Assembly: GCA_965237965.1 (NCBI GenBank)
Contig: CBDEGT010000002.1
Location: 1,116,001-1,180,000 of the forward strand
Reading direction: 5' to 3'
DNA from: UBA2988 sp965237965
GTDB taxonomy: Bacteria > Gemmatimonadota > Gemmatimonadetes > Longimicrobiales > Gaopeijiaceae
Length of the DNA stretch: 64,000 nucleotides
Positions 9,722 to 18,691 of this stretch are shown here, piece by piece. Position numbers and translations under genes: made by a program. The stretch's first letter is position 1; every line of letters starts with the position of its first letter. Under the pieces are notes generated by a model, which was given only the letters and a program-made list of their open reading frames with translations, was not told the DNA's origin and made no database searches.

Positions 9722-10096
9722 TTAGGCCGCTAGGTCATCCAGGAGCTTCTTGAGCCTGGCGGCCTCCTTCCGGCCCGCGTTGAGGCCCTTGGCGTTCTGC
9801 TCCTTCTCGATGGCACTCACTAGGTCGAGGACCTTTTCGGCGACGGTAACCCGGTCAAGTTGCCGCTTTAGCTCCTCTCGGACCTTTTCGACCGCCTGCT
9901 GCATCACCTCCAGCGAAGGCGTGCCCTGCTTTGCCTTCCACCTCCACAAGGTGGAGGGGTCCACTTCCAGTTTCTTAGCGAGGTCCCCGTCTCGCATGGT
10001 CAGCTCCTCCACGATCTGGACGAACAGCTTCTTGATCTGCTCGGCTGTATCGACACCTACTGCTAACCACCAACCGGGGACGCGGGGCTTGGGCAT
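9722..10096 (-). CDS. Small helix-turn-helix DNA-binding protein
   Basis: 124 residues. After a short N-terminal part comes VQIVEELTMRDGDLAKKLEV, followed by DPSTLWRWKAKQGTPSLEVM, a Cro/XRE-like helix-turn-helix. The long charged C-terminal helix (AEKVLDLVSAIEKEQNAKGL) could be a coiled coil. It is divergent from the integrative-element genes that start at 10259, so it may be that element's regulator. The start could be the ATG at 10096 or an internal GTG before VDTAEQIKK. The exact family is not known to me. Confidence 0.65.
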   Translation of the reverse strand: MPKPRVPGWWLAVGVDTAEQIKKLFVQIVEELTMRDGDLAKKLEVDPSTLWRWKAKQGTPSLEVMQQAVEKVREELKRQLDRVTVAEKVLDLVSAIEKEQNAKGLNAGRKEAARLKKLLDDLAA

Positions 10097-10258
10097 AGGA
10101 GGAATTCAGGGGTTAACAGACGCAAGAAAATCTGTTATGTTGATTGCAATGATAAGGCGCACTAAGACAGCGCGCAAGCCCCCATCCATCTCAGAGCGAG
10201 GTGACACGATGACGAGGCGACAACCCTTAATGATTAATAGATCACGGAGTAATAGATC
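10097..10258. promoter_or_regulatory. Divergent intergenic region of the integrative element
   Basis: 162 bases, AT-richer than the surroundings (gttatgttgattgcaatgat; ttaatgattaatagatcac), lie between the minus-strand HTH gene and the plus-strand element genes. ATTAATAGATCA is partly repeated as AGTAATAGATCAT (about 10230-10260), directly before the ATG at 10259. It is a likely promoter/operator zone. No specific -35/-10 pair is claimed. Confidence 0.4.
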
Positions 10259-10585
10259 ATGCCCTCCAACCCAACTCGCAGTACCCGCAGGCTAGTACGA
10301 CCCCCGCAGGAATACAGTACTGAGCACCTCGACCTAGCCGCATGGCTGGTTTGCAGAGGTTTTCAGCTCGAACGACTCGATCCACCCGATAGCTCGGACC
10401 CAAGGCCGCACGCCCGGTTCGTCTTTCCCGCCACGGATTACCTGATCGAGGCTGTCTCCGCCTGGGAGAGCGGCCAGCCGGTCCTCGGCACCGACCTCCA
10501 TCGCTACACGAGCGTGAAGCGCGATCTGTACGGACGTGCTCGGAGCGTTGTGAGTCGCGTCGCAGGAGGCTCCGATGCTTCCTGA
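10259..10585 (+). CDS. Small DUF5659-like protein of an integrative element
   Basis: 108 residues. The segment DLAAWLVCRGFQLERLDPP with ARFVFPATDYLIEAVSAWES resembles the DUF5659 family of small proteins from mobile elements, whose function is unknown. It starts at ATG 10259 immediately after a repeated AATAGATCA motif. Its 3' end overlaps the next gene by 11 bases, so the two are probably cotranslated. Confidence 0.6.
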   Translation: MPSNPTRSTRRLVRPPQEYSTEHLDLAAWLVCRGFQLERLDPPDSSDPRPHARFVFPATDYLIEAVSAWESGQPVLGTDLHRYTSVKRDLYGRARSVVSRVAGGSDAS

Positions 10586-12110
10586 TCTGTCCACCACGCT
10601 GCACACCATTCCGCAGCTCGCAGACCGCCTCGGAGTCACCCCTCCGAGTGTCCGAGCTTGGATCAAAAAGGGCCAGATCGAGCCGCCGCAAGAAATTCCT
10701 GCGACCGGCGAAAAGGTCTTCTCGTCTGAAGCTGCCGCCCGGATCGAGCACGAGTATATGATCCGAGCAGCGAACGGTGGCACACGCGGCCCTGGCACTG
10801 CTGAGCGCCGTGAGCAGGCCTGCGCCTACCTGAAGGCACAGGAAGTCAGTCAGGTCATCGAGGAAACGCCCGCCGACATGGTTCTCGACGAGGTCCACAG
10901 GTGGCTTGAGCTTGAGGACGACCTTCTTCCCTTGGTTGTGCTCACGGTCGCCGTGGCCAACAGGCTGCCTGATTCCGATCCGGTCTGGCTGATGATCGTC
11001 GCGCCGCCGTCGTCCGGGAAGACGGAGTTGATCCAGGCGGTCGAAGGCATCGACGGAGTCTACGGACTCGGAAAGCTCACGGGTCGGACATTCGTGAGCG
11101 GCATGGGAGGTGAGGACAGGTCGCTGCTTACCTGGCTGAGCAACCAGAAGAAATGGCTTTTGACCCATAAGGACTGGGGCACGGTCATGAACCTCAACCC
11201 AACCGAGCGGAACGAGGTTCTCTCCCAGCTACGCCAGATCTACGACGGCAAGTTCGATGCGACGTGGGGCACGGGCGCAAAGGTGCACTGGAGGGGGAAG
11301 CTGGGCTTTCTCGTGGGTGCGACCCCGGCAGTAGACCGGCTTCAGAAGTGGTCCACGGAGCTGGGGGAGCGGTTTGTCCAGTTCCGCCCCACGGCCCCCG
11401 ATGCCCATCGCGTCACGGTCCGTGCGAGCCTGAACAAGGGTCGGGAAGGAGAGATGCGTTCGGAGCTAGCGTCAGCTTACAGAAGGGCATTCTCACTCAC
11501 GCTCAACACTGCCGGTGAGAACCCGGATCCCTCACCCGAGGGCGACCTCGTAGCGGGTGCAATCGGACGGTTCGTCGCGGAGGCGAGAAGGCCGGTCTCC
11601 AGGGATCGATACTCCGGGGGATTCCAGGTCGATGAAGCCGAAGGCCCGGCGCGACTGACCGGGATCTTCACGATCCTCTACCGCGCCGCCTACACGGTGC
11701 TTGGTGGGGATCACGAACGTGCCATCGACCTCGTCCTACGCGTCGGGCTCGACAGCGTCACGCCTGGGATTCGGCGGAAGCTGATTTCTCAGCTCGCGGG
11801 AGCCGAAGACGGACTTGTTGTGGATGGATTAGGTCGGTCGCTCGGCTGCGATGACAACACGGCGCGGACGCATCTGGACGACCTGTGCGCCATCGGGCTC
11901 GCGGAGCGAAGCCAGCCTGCGAACACAGTAATCTATCGAGTGTCGCCCGCGTTCGCGGATCTCGTGTCCCAGGTCTACCTGGATGAGTTCGAACCCGAGG
12001 AGGCACTCCGAAAACTTTCTCTCCTTCATGCAGACTGTACCCACGATGGAGAGGAAGAAGAAAGGGAGGCGGAAGATTGCCCGACCTCCCTTCAACCTGT
12101 TGGACGATAG
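10575..12110 (+). CDS. MerR-like HTH / P-loop ATPase, probable replication or mobilisation protein
   Basis: 511 residues. Residues about 10-60 form a MerR/HTH_17-like helix-turn-helix (TIPQLADRLGVTPPSVRAWI). The middle carries a P-loop (IVAPPSSGKTELI, Walker A) and a probable Walker B region (KWLLTHKDWGTVM), then an AAA-like core (GFLVGATPAVDRL). The C-terminal part includes a second winged-helix-like section (DDNTARTHLDDLCAIGLAER). Such fusions occur in phage- and plasmid-like integrative elements as helicase-like replication proteins. The position between the small DUF5659-like gene and an integrase agrees with that. The exact role is inferred. Confidence 0.7.
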   Translation: MLPDLSTTLHTIPQLADRLGVTPPSVRAWIKKGQIEPPQEIPATGEKVFSSEAAARIEHEYMIRAANGGTRGPGTAERREQACAYLKAQEVSQVIEETPADMVLDEVHRWLELEDDLLPLVVLTVAVANRLPDSDPVWLMIVAPPSSGKTELIQAVEGIDGVYGLGKLTGRTFVSGMGGEDRSLLTWLSNQKKWLLTHKDWGTVMNLNPTERNEVLSQLRQIYDGKFDATWGTGAKVHWRGKLGFLVGATPAVDRLQKWSTELGERFVQFRPTAPDAHRVTVRASLNKGREGEMRSELASAYRRAFSLTLNTAGENPDPSPEGDLVAGAIGRFVAEARRPVSRDRYSGGFQVDEAEGPARLTGIFTILYRAAYTVLGGDHERAIDLVLRVGLDSVTPGIRRKLISQLAGAEDGLVVDGLGRSLGCDDNTARTHLDDLCAIGLAERSQPANTVIYRVSPAFADLVSQVYLDEFEPEEALRKLSLLHADCTHDGEEEEREAEDCPTSLQPVGR

Positions 12111-12141
12111 GAAGGTTTTTCCCTGACATAAGGAGTTTCTG

Positions 12142-12342
12142 ATGAATAAGAAGACAATGTTTTTCATAGGTGATACGGCTGGTGGGAATTACGTAGCGAA
12201 GGCTCTTCGTATGCCACCCGAGATATTCCTGCTCGGACCCATAGACATTTACCACGACGACTGGTGCCAGTTCAACAAGGGCCAGGAGTGCAACTGCGAC
12301 CCGGACATTGTCCCTCGCCCTTTGACTAATGATTCTCACTGA
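12142..12342 (+). CDS. Small hypothetical protein of the integrative element
   Basis: 66 residues, MNKKTMFFIGDTAGGNYVAK at the start and a Cys-rich patch (WCQFNKGQECNCDPD) near the end. A ribosome site (AAGGAG) lies at 12130-12135. No family recognised. The Cys cluster could bind a metal. It overlaps the next ORF by 14 bases, in keeping with a compact mobile-element operon. Confidence 0.5.
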   Translation: MNKKTMFFIGDTAGGNYVAKALRMPPEIFLLGPIDIYHDDWCQFNKGQECNCDPDIVPRPLTNDSH

Positions 12343-12685
12343 TCTCGCCGAGAAGTGGCGTGCGAAGGCCGGTGAGCTTCTTGGTTACGGCGCATCGGAG
12401 GCGGTTGCTACGCTCAAGACGTGTGCTGCCGAGTTGGACGACTGCATCAACCAATGGGAGACTGAACCCCTCACACTCCAGGAGGCTGCGGAGGAGTCTC
12501 GATACACCTACTCCTCGCTCCAGCAGATGGTCGCGGGTGAGCGGCTCCGAAACGTAGGTACGAAGAACGCCCCGCGAATTCTCAGAGGTGATCTGCCTCG
12601 TAAGCCGCGTCCACCCGATCCGAAGCGTGTCGAGGGTGGCCCGGACATAGCTCAAGAGATTCTCGCAAGGCGGGCTGCATCCTAA
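12329..12685 (+). CDS. Small DNA-binding-like protein upstream of the integrase
   Basis: 118 residues. The stretch PLTLQEAAEESRYTYSSLQQ followed by MVAGERLRNVG looks like an excisionase/MerR-type helix-turn-helix, with a preceding helix (EAVATLKTCAAELDDCINQW). Its place directly before the tyrosine recombinase fits an excisionase-like or regulatory role. This is an inference from position and motif. Confidence 0.5.
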   Translation: MILTDLAEKWRAKAGELLGYGASEAVATLKTCAAELDDCINQWETEPLTLQEAAEESRYTYSSLQQMVAGERLRNVGTKNAPRILRGDLPRKPRPPDPKRVEGGPDIAQEILARRAAS

Positions 12686-12735
12686 TCGGGGTGTGGCCCG
12701 CCTGGAGGGCTCACTTAACCAGGGAGGGAAGACCG

Positions 12736-13516
12736 ATGTCGAAGCGAAGGCGAAGTAAGAAGACGTGGAGCTACACAGCAGGGGATCGACCAAGCACGGT
12801 GACCGTGTATGAGAGACGACCTGGCGGCCCACTCTACGTGCGAATGTGGGACCCGACCGCACGAGATGGACAGGGAAACTGGGTTCGGCGGTCGTTGGAG
12901 CACTCGGATCAGGAGAAGGCGAAAACCTATGCGCTAGAACAAGCAATCAAACTCAAGAGAGGGCAGCAAGAGTTGGTTGGCGAACGCACCACGCTGAAGC
13001 AGATATTCGCGGCTTACGAGAAGCACCGGACACCTCGCAAGAGTGCAGCCGAACAGAAGGCCGATGCTCGGCGCAAGGAATTGTGGCTCGCAGTCCTGGG
13101 TGGGGACATGGACCCTCATCGGATCTCGCTTCACCAATGGGAGCAGATGATCGAGGCTCGACGCACAGGAAGCATTAACGCCCGAGGTAACCCGGTTGCA
13201 GAAAGTAAGCGTCGAACGATCCGTGCTCGAGCCGTGCAGGAGGACTGTCTTTGGCTTCGCTTGGTCTTCAACTGGGCTGAGAAGTGGCGGAGCGAGGCGA
13301 CAGGTACCTACCTGATGCGGGAGAATCCGGTCCGTGGTTTTGATCTGCCGCGTGAAGAGAACCCGCTCCGCCCGGTGGCGTCCGAGGCTCGATACGAGGC
13401 GATCCGAGCGGTGTCCGACAGCGTGCTCATGGGGAAGGGAAGCACAGGAAGGAGCTACCTCTCCGAGATGCTGGACATCGTTCACGGTACTGGTAGGCGC
13501 CTTTCAGCGGTCTACC
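12736..13516 (+). pseudogene. Tyrosine recombinase (integrase), N-terminal part, cut by IS256
   Basis: ATG 12736 follows GGGAGGGAAGACCG, a good ribosome site; an upstream in-frame Met at 12691 is less likely. The protein has an N-terminal arm-binding part, a SAM-like core-binding domain, and the start of the catalytic domain up to HGTGRRLSAV, which includes the first catalytic Arg. IS256 copy 1 cuts it at 13516/13517. The missing C-terminal half is at 28710-29174 on the minus strand, attached to IS256 copy 2. Integrase of the 9.7-13.5 kb element. Confidence 0.88.
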
Positions 13517-14893
13517 GAGGTAGGATCAAAAGGTGTGTAAAAAGAGAGGCGACGTACCTTTCCGCTGAGATTTAAACCAGCGAGCCCGGGTGACAGCCCG
13601 GGGAAAGGAACGTCGCCTCATGAGAGAGGATATCGCGGGACCCCAGGGTGCGTCCAGCAGGCCGATGTGGGAGACGCTCGAGGGGATGGTTAGGGAGAAG
13701 GCGCAGGAGTTCATCCAACAGATCATGGAGGAGGAAGTCACGGAGTTGTTAGGCCGGGAGAAGTCAGAGCGCAGGAGTACGGTGGACTCGGCCGAGGGCT
13801 ACCGCAACGGATATGGCAAGCCGAGGCGGTTGGCGATGAGCTCGGGCACGATCATGCTCCGACGCCCTCGGGTTCGGGGCGTCGAGGAGCGGTTCGAGAG
13901 TCGGGTGTTGCCGTTGTTCGCACGACGGACGAAGGAGCTGGGTGCTCTGCTTCCGGAGCTGTATCTGCACGGGCTGGCGGAGGGAGACTTCGAGCTGGCG
14001 ATGCGGGGCCTGCTGGGCGAGGGGGCCCCGTTGTCGAAGTCTTCGATTCGGCGGCTGCGGGCGGGATGGACGGCGGAATTCGAGGAATGGTCGAAGCGCT
14101 CGCTGGCCGACCGTGAGGTCGTCTACGTCTGGGCGGACGGGATCTACGTGAAGGCGGGGCTCGAGCGGGACAAGGCAGCACTGCTGGTGGTTCTGGGCGC
14201 GATGCGAGACGGGACGAAGGAAGTGTTGGCCCTGAGATCGGGCTACCGAGAGTCGGTCGAGTCCTGGTCGGAGGTGTTGCGGGATCTGAAGGCACGCGGC
14301 ATCGAGGCGCCCCGGCTTCTGATGGCGGACGGTAACGCGGCGATCTGGGGCGCAGTACGGCAGGTATGGCCTGAGGCGGGCGAGCAACGGTGCTGGAACC
14401 ACAAGATGAGGAACGTGCTGGACCGGCTGCCGCAGCGGGAGCAGAGCGAGGCGAAGGATCTTCTCAGGGCCGTGGTCTACGCACCGAGCCGGTCCGAGGC
14501 TGTGAAGGCCCGCGAAGTGTTCGCCAGGCGCTACAGGCCGTGGTATCCGAAGGCGGTGGACGTACTCGAGGACGACTGGGAGCGGATGGTGGCGTTCCAC
14601 GACTTCCCCGAGGATCACTGGAAGCATCTACGCACGACGAACGTGGTCGAGAGCCCGTTCGCTGCGGTACGGCTCAGGACGACGGCGGCGAAGCGATTCA
14701 AGCGGGTCGAGAGCGCTACGGCGCTGATCTGGAAGTTGCTCTTGGTGGCCGAGAAGCGCTTCCGAAGGCTCGACGCTCCTCACCTCCTCAAGGACGTGTT
14801 TGAAGGAAGGAAGTTCGAAGACGGAAAGCCCGTCTCAACCCAACAGCGGAAGAATGCCGCCTGATACGTTTACACACCTATTGACCCAACCTC
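13517..14893 (+). mobile_element. IS256-family element, copy 1 (1377 bp)
   Basis: Ends GAGGTAGGATCAAAAGGTGT and, as reverse complement, GAGGTTGGGTCAATAGGTGT. It has one intact transposase. The left flank (CGGTCTACC) and right flank (CGTCCATGT) do not match, so the two sides no longer belong to one insertion. The left flank does match, with one change, the flank on the 3' side of copy 2 (CGGTCTGCC). Confidence 0.93.
13590..14864 (+). CDS. IS256-family transposase, copy 1
   Basis: 424 residues, mutator-type DDE enzyme. Catalytic region: VYVWADGIYVKAG (Asp), LLMADGNAAIWGAV (Asp) and RTTNVVESPFAAVR (Glu). The CWNHK block typical of IS256 is present. It starts at 13590; a later Met at 13620 (MREDIAGPQG) is also possible. 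It carries His in VAFHDFPEDH, as copy 4 does, while copies 2 and 3 have Tyr. Confidence 0.95.
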   Translation: MTARGKERRLMREDIAGPQGASSRPMWETLEGMVREKAQEFIQQIMEEEVTELLGREKSERRSTVDSAEGYRNGYGKPRRLAMSSGTIMLRRPRVRGVEERFESRVLPLFARRTKELGALLPELYLHGLAEGDFELAMRGLLGEGAPLSKSSIRRLRAGWTAEFEEWSKRSLADREVVYVWADGIYVKAGLERDKAALLVVLGAMRDGTKEVLALRSGYRESVESWSEVLRDLKARGIEAPRLLMADGNAAIWGAVRQVWPEAGEQRCWNHKMRNVLDRLPQREQSEAKDLLRAVVYAPSRSEAVKAREVFARRYRPWYPKAVDVLEDDWERMVAFHDFPEDHWKHLRTTNVVESPFAAVRLRTTAAKRFKRVESATALIWKLLLVAEKRFRRLDAPHLLKDVFEGRKFEDGKPVSTQQRKNAA

Positions 14894-15344
14894 CGTCCAT
14901 GTCCGGTCTGACCGTGAAGCTGAGGTCACCTAGCCAGACCGTTCGGGACTCCTCCGATGCCGGCGCAGTCGCCCGCTCGTCCCCGGAGAGAAGAAGGTTG
15001 ACCTCCCGGACTAGTGGGATTTTGTGCACGGATTTGAAGATGTAGCTGTCGGCACCGATCGAGAGGCCGCTGAGGACCTCGTGCGGGTCCGTAAGCCTCG
15101 TGACGAGGACGACCGGGAGATGCGCTAGCGCCGGATCATCGCGGATCGCGCGGCAAAGCTCGTGTCCAGACATGTGCGGCATGACAACGTCCGAGACCAC
15201 GAGGTCGAAGGTGGATTCACGGAGTCGGTCCAACGCTTTAAGCCCGTCAGCAGCCGTCTCGACCTCGAAGCCCTCGGACTCCAGCAAGAGTCTCATCTGG
15301 AGAGCCTGTGTCGGGCTATCCTCGGCCACTAGCACGCGTTTCAT
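14894..15344 (-). pseudogene. Response-regulator receiver domain, C-terminally cut by IS256
   Basis: MKRVLVAEDSPTQALQMRLL begins a complete receiver domain: acidic pocket (AED), phospho-acceptor Asp in VVSDVVMPHM, Thr and Lys region (VTRLTDP, SYIFKS). After about residue 125 a linker starts (RTVWLGDLSFTVRPDM) and is cut by IS256 copy 1. The reading frame then runs into the IS. The continuation, possibly a PAS or histidine-kinase part, is not in the window. The receiver alone could still be made. Confidence 0.85.
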
Positions 15345-15370
15345 AAGCGTCCCGGAAGGTGAGGGGGCAA

Positions 15371-15505
15371 GGGCGCAGGCCGCACAGCCTCGGCCAGGTA
15401 GACCGTCGCCATCCCGCCCTCGCCGAGCTGGCGCTCGACGCGATAGCGACCTTCAAGGGCCGCGTTCAGGCGGGTGACGGGGTCGGGCTGGTTCACCCGA
15501 TCAAG
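15371..15505 (-). pseudogene. Serine/threonine kinase N-terminal shard
   Basis: The GTG-initiated frame reads NQPDPVTRLNAALEGRYRVE then RQLGEGGMATVYLAE, the kinase start with its glycine-rich loop, and then loses similarity. It lies inside a 145-bp repeat (15392-15536) that is copied at 15859-16003. Too short to be functional. Confidence 0.65.
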
Positions 15506-15536
15506 ATGCCGGTCAGGGCGGTAAACCGCGAGAAAG
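15392..15536. repeat. 145-bp direct repeat (kinase start), copy 1
   Basis: It covers the first part of a kinase gene and about 30 bases upstream of its start (GGTAAACCGCGAGAAAG). Copy 2 is at 15859-16003 with only a few differences, all but one inside codons. Conservation of the untranslated part suggests a duplicated gene start, not convergent coding. Confidence 0.85.
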
Positions 15537-15548
15537 TCCCGATACAGA

Positions 15549-15582
15549 ACGACCGGCCCCCAAAAAGAGAGAGGCCGGTCGT
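15549..15582. terminator. Hairpin terminator
   Basis: Perfect 10-bp stem ACGACCGGCC / GGCCGGTCGT with a 14-base loop. Read on the minus strand it follows the kinase fragment at 15613-15963. There is no long T run, so factor-independent termination is likely but not certain. Confidence 0.6.
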
Positions 15583-15612
15583 CTCCTTCAGTCTTTCGGG
15601 CCGTGCCTCAGG

Positions 15613-15963
15613 TCACCGGGTCAGGTCCCTCAGCAGCGCCTCCATCGCGTCCAGCCGCTCCCGAGGCCCTTCCACGTAGGGCATGACGTAGAACAGAAAA
15701 CCGTCTACCTCCCCTGAGTCATAGGGCGGCTGGATGTGGGGGCGCTCCAGGTTGGCGGCGGTCTTGATCTCGGCGAGGAACCGTTCGGCACCGACGACTG
15801 CGGCCAGCTCCGGTTTCAGGACCTTGAGTGCGACGTTGCGGTTGTGCTTGAGGTCCTTGGCCAGATAGACCGTGGCCATCCCGCCCTCGCCGAGCTGGCG
15901 CTCGATGCGGTAGCGGCCCTCAAGGGCCGCGTTCAGGCGGGTGACGGGGTCGGGCTGGTTCAC
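15613..15963 (-). pseudogene. Truncated serine/threonine kinase with internal deletion
   Basis: 116 residues. It has the glycine-rich loop (LGEGGMATVYLA), the Lys of VALKVLKPEL, the alpha-C Glu region and the hinge (FLFYVMPYVEG), then jumps straight to a short tail (RERLDAMEALLRDLTR). The catalytic HRD loop and DFG are absent, so no kinase activity is expected. Family knowledge: these kinases normally continue for 700 or more residues with a WD40-like C-terminus. Interpreted as a deletion derivative followed by a terminator hairpin. Confidence 0.75.
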
Positions 15964-16003
15964 CCGATCAAGATGCCGGTCAGGGCGGTAAACCGCGAGA
16001 AAG
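15859..16003. repeat. 145-bp direct repeat (kinase start), copy 2
   Basis: Partner of 15392-15536, spaced 322 bases. It includes the start region of the 15613-15963 kinase fragment. It ends about 56 bases before the left end of the IS3 element. Confidence 0.85.
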
Positions 16004-16109
16004 CCCTGCTACACGGGGGCGAGCGTACGATCACCCGGTATAGGCGTGGAGCGAAGGGGTGAATCGCCCCGGGATTGCCGGAGACTCCACCTCTTGAGAG
16101 GATGGGGTC

Positions 16110-16430
16110 ATGACCAAGGTGAGGAAGTACTCCCTGGAGGTACGGGAGCGGGCGGTGCGGATGGTGTTCGAGCACGAGGCGGAGTACGAGTCGCAGTGGG
16201 CGGCGATCAGCTCGATCGCTGAGAAAATCGGATGTACGCCGGAGACGCTTCGGAGTTGGGTACGACAGGCGGAGCGGGATAAGGGCCGGCGACCGGGGCT
16301 GACGACGGAAGAGCGGCAGCGACTGAAGGAACTCGAGCGCGAGAACCGGGAGCTCCGGCGAGCGAACGAGATCCTGCGCAAGGCATCCGCATATTTCGCA
16401 CAGGCGGAGCTCGACCGCCGAGCGAAGTGA
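16110..16430 (+). CDS. IS3-family OrfA
   Basis: 106 residues. Helix-turn-helix (SIAEKIGCTPETLRSWVRQA) followed by a leucine-zipper-like helix (RLKELERENRELRRANEILR), the standard layout of IS3 OrfA. The stop overlaps the GTG start of orfB by 4 bases (GTGA), so OrfB may be made by reinitiation or frameshifting. The reading frame is intact. Confidence 0.93.
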   Translation: MTKVRKYSLEVRERAVRMVFEHEAEYESQWAAISSIAEKIGCTPETLRSWVRQAERDKGRRPGLTTEERQRLKELERENRELRRANEILRKASAYFAQAELDRRAK

Positions 16431-17005
16431 TGGTGACGTTCATCGATGACCACCGTGGGGAGTACGGAGTCGAGTCGATTTGTACGGTTGTGCCGATCGC
16501 TCCGTCCACCTACTACGAGCACAAGGTCCGTGAGGCCGACCCCAGGCGAGTTCCGCCTCGTGCCCATCGTGATCGGGCGCTGCGCCCGGAGATTGTTCGG
16601 GTGTGGGAGAAGAATATCTCGGTCTACGGTGCCAAGAAGGTCTGGAAGCAGTTGAAGCGAGAAGGGTTCTCGGTCGCCCGCTGCATGGTGGAGCGGCTGA
16701 TGAAGGAGATGGGTCTGGAAGGCGTAGTCCGGGGCCGTGCATTCACGACGACCACCAGGTCTGGCGATGGAGCAGAGCGTCCACTCGACCTGATAGACCG
16801 GGACTTCGCGGCGGAGCGCCCTAACCAGCTCTGGGTTTCGGACCTGACGTACGTGGCCACCTGGCGTGGCTTCGTGTACGTGGCCTTCGTGATCGATGCC
16901 TTCGCACGCAGGATCGTGGGCTGGCGCGTTTCGAGCTCCCTACGGAGCGATCTCGCGCTCTACGCGCTCGAGCAAGCGATCCGGGCCTCTCGGCCGACGT
17001 CATTG
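16427..17005 (+). pseudogene. IS3-family OrfB, N-terminal half
   Basis: It contains the HTH_21 region (YGAKKVWKQLKREGFSVARC) and the start of the rve integrase core (RPNQLWVSDLTYVATWRGFV, first catalytic Asp) up to ALEQAIRASRPTS. The second Asp and the Glu are missing. The frame runs on to 17050 in foreign sequence. The C-terminal half is at 21546-21857 on the opposite strand. Confidence 0.88.
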
Positions 17006-18691
17006 CGACGCGGCTTGAGCGGTCCGCACCAGACGTGCGGAGGCGTCTAGTTGGGCCTCTCACGCCCTTTGTGGCAAGAGATAGGGAATCACGATGGTTC
17101 TTGCGAGAGCAACTTGAAGAGGGCGAGGCGATGGCTCCGGCTTTGAGCCATGTCCAGCCTGCCCAGCCCCTTGACGTTGATACGAATCCAATCGGGCTCC
17201 GGGAGTACCGTCGCTTGCAACGTGTCGAGCCTGTCTGGCCCGGCAGGGTTGATGCGAGTCGGGACCCTCAGCCCGAACCGCTGTCGAATGTCCCTAGGGA
17301 GCTATCCCAGTCGCTCGAAGAGATCTGCCGGTGGGCCAGCACAGAAGGCGGACTCAAGACAGTGGCGGAGCTGCTGGACGCCGTGCGTGAGCCTGATCGG
17401 CTCCCTCCGGACCTAGGACGCCTGTGGAGCGGAGCTGTCGGTTCTACCATCGCCACCACGACTGGCTTCGATCCTTTCTCCGCGATCCTCGATTGGTATC
17501 GGTCGCTCGATGAGCGACGGCAGGTCATCCTGTCTTCTCGGACCCTCGTCCTCTCGAGAGCTCGGAACCTCCAGGACATCGCGTCGGAGTTCGGCGTGTC
17601 GCGGGAGCGAATTCGACAGATCGAAGCCCGTCTGATCGAAGACCTGGAGCGACTCTTCCGGACCGGGGCGTGGGAAGCGGTACGTTGGCGCGTCCACCGT
17701 GTTCGACAGGCTGGGGGGGCGGCGTTCCCGTTCGGTGATGAAGCCACAGAGGCACTGCTCGTCGGTGGTCGGCTTTGGTCGGAGGTCGAGGCTGATATCG
17801 TCCGTGGCGTGATCCTCCGCTTCGCCGGACCGTACGAGCTGGCCCATGACTGGTTGGTGACGGACGCGGAGAAGCTGGAAGCCGCGCGCCTCGGACTCTT
17901 AGAGGCGGTCAGGGGCGCTGGCTCGGTCGAGTTCGATGCCGCACGAGAAGTGATGGAGGACGCAGGATTGCGCCCCCGCGTCTTCGCGGCGTGGCTCAGC
18001 CAACGGTCTGGACTGCGGGAGATCCGGCGTAGCGTAGTCGAATGGCCGCTAACACTCGGCGGCCGCGTGGAATCGCTGATGCGGTTGCGGGGTTCTCCCC
18101 TTAGTCCAGACGAGTTGCTCGCGGACCTCGGTCCCGAAGTCGATGTGCGATCCCTGAAAACGAGACTTTCATCCAGCGAGCAATTCGTTCGTGTCGGACT
18201 CTCGAAGTGGGGCTTGAGGACGTGGGGGTTGCCGGAGTACGGGGGCATCGCCGCGGCCATTTCTGAAGAGCTGTCCAAGAACGGTCCATCGCTGCCGATC
18301 GATGAGTTGGCTACTCGACTACCTGCTGCCTGGGGTATTGCTGAGAACTCTGTCATAGCCCTCTGCAACGCTCCTCGCTTCATCGTCGAGAATAGAATGG
18401 TCCGGCATCGCCGTGACGATGAGCCCTTCCCCGTGAGTATCGATCTGTCGCAAGCGCGTGGAGTGTTCAAGCCCTCCGACAATGAGGTCTCCGCTTTGAT
18501 CGATATCGACCATGATGTTCTGCGCGGCAGCGGAAGGTTCGTCGCAGAGCAGGTGGCAGGGCTGCTGGCTCTCCGGCCTGGCCAGAGTCGGGCTTATGAG
18601 GCCGGCTCTGAGGCTATCCGTCTGTCTTGGCCGGATACGTCGATCAGCGGACCAACGATCGGGTCACTTCGTGTCCACGCGGAAGCGCTAG

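Larger units (their letters stand above)
16060..17005 (+). mobile_element. IS3-family element, left half
   Basis: Left end TGAATCGCCCCGGGATTGCC, followed by the CGGAGAC core. The matching right end (TGAATCACCCCGG and TCCGGAGAC) is at 21516 in the opposite orientation, together with the C-terminal half of orfB. The half ends within orfB around 17005. The exact joint is uncertain by a few bases. Confidence 0.85.

Noticed and set aside
13764..14627. 287-residue ORF antisense to each IS256 transposase
   Set aside because: It appears in all four copies only because the element is repeated; composition (Arg/Leu/Pro/Gln) is that of a shadow frame.
13508..14902. Target duplication for IS256 copies 1, 2 and 3
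   Set aside because: Flanks on the two sides of each copy do not match; only copy 4 has a true 9-bp duplication.
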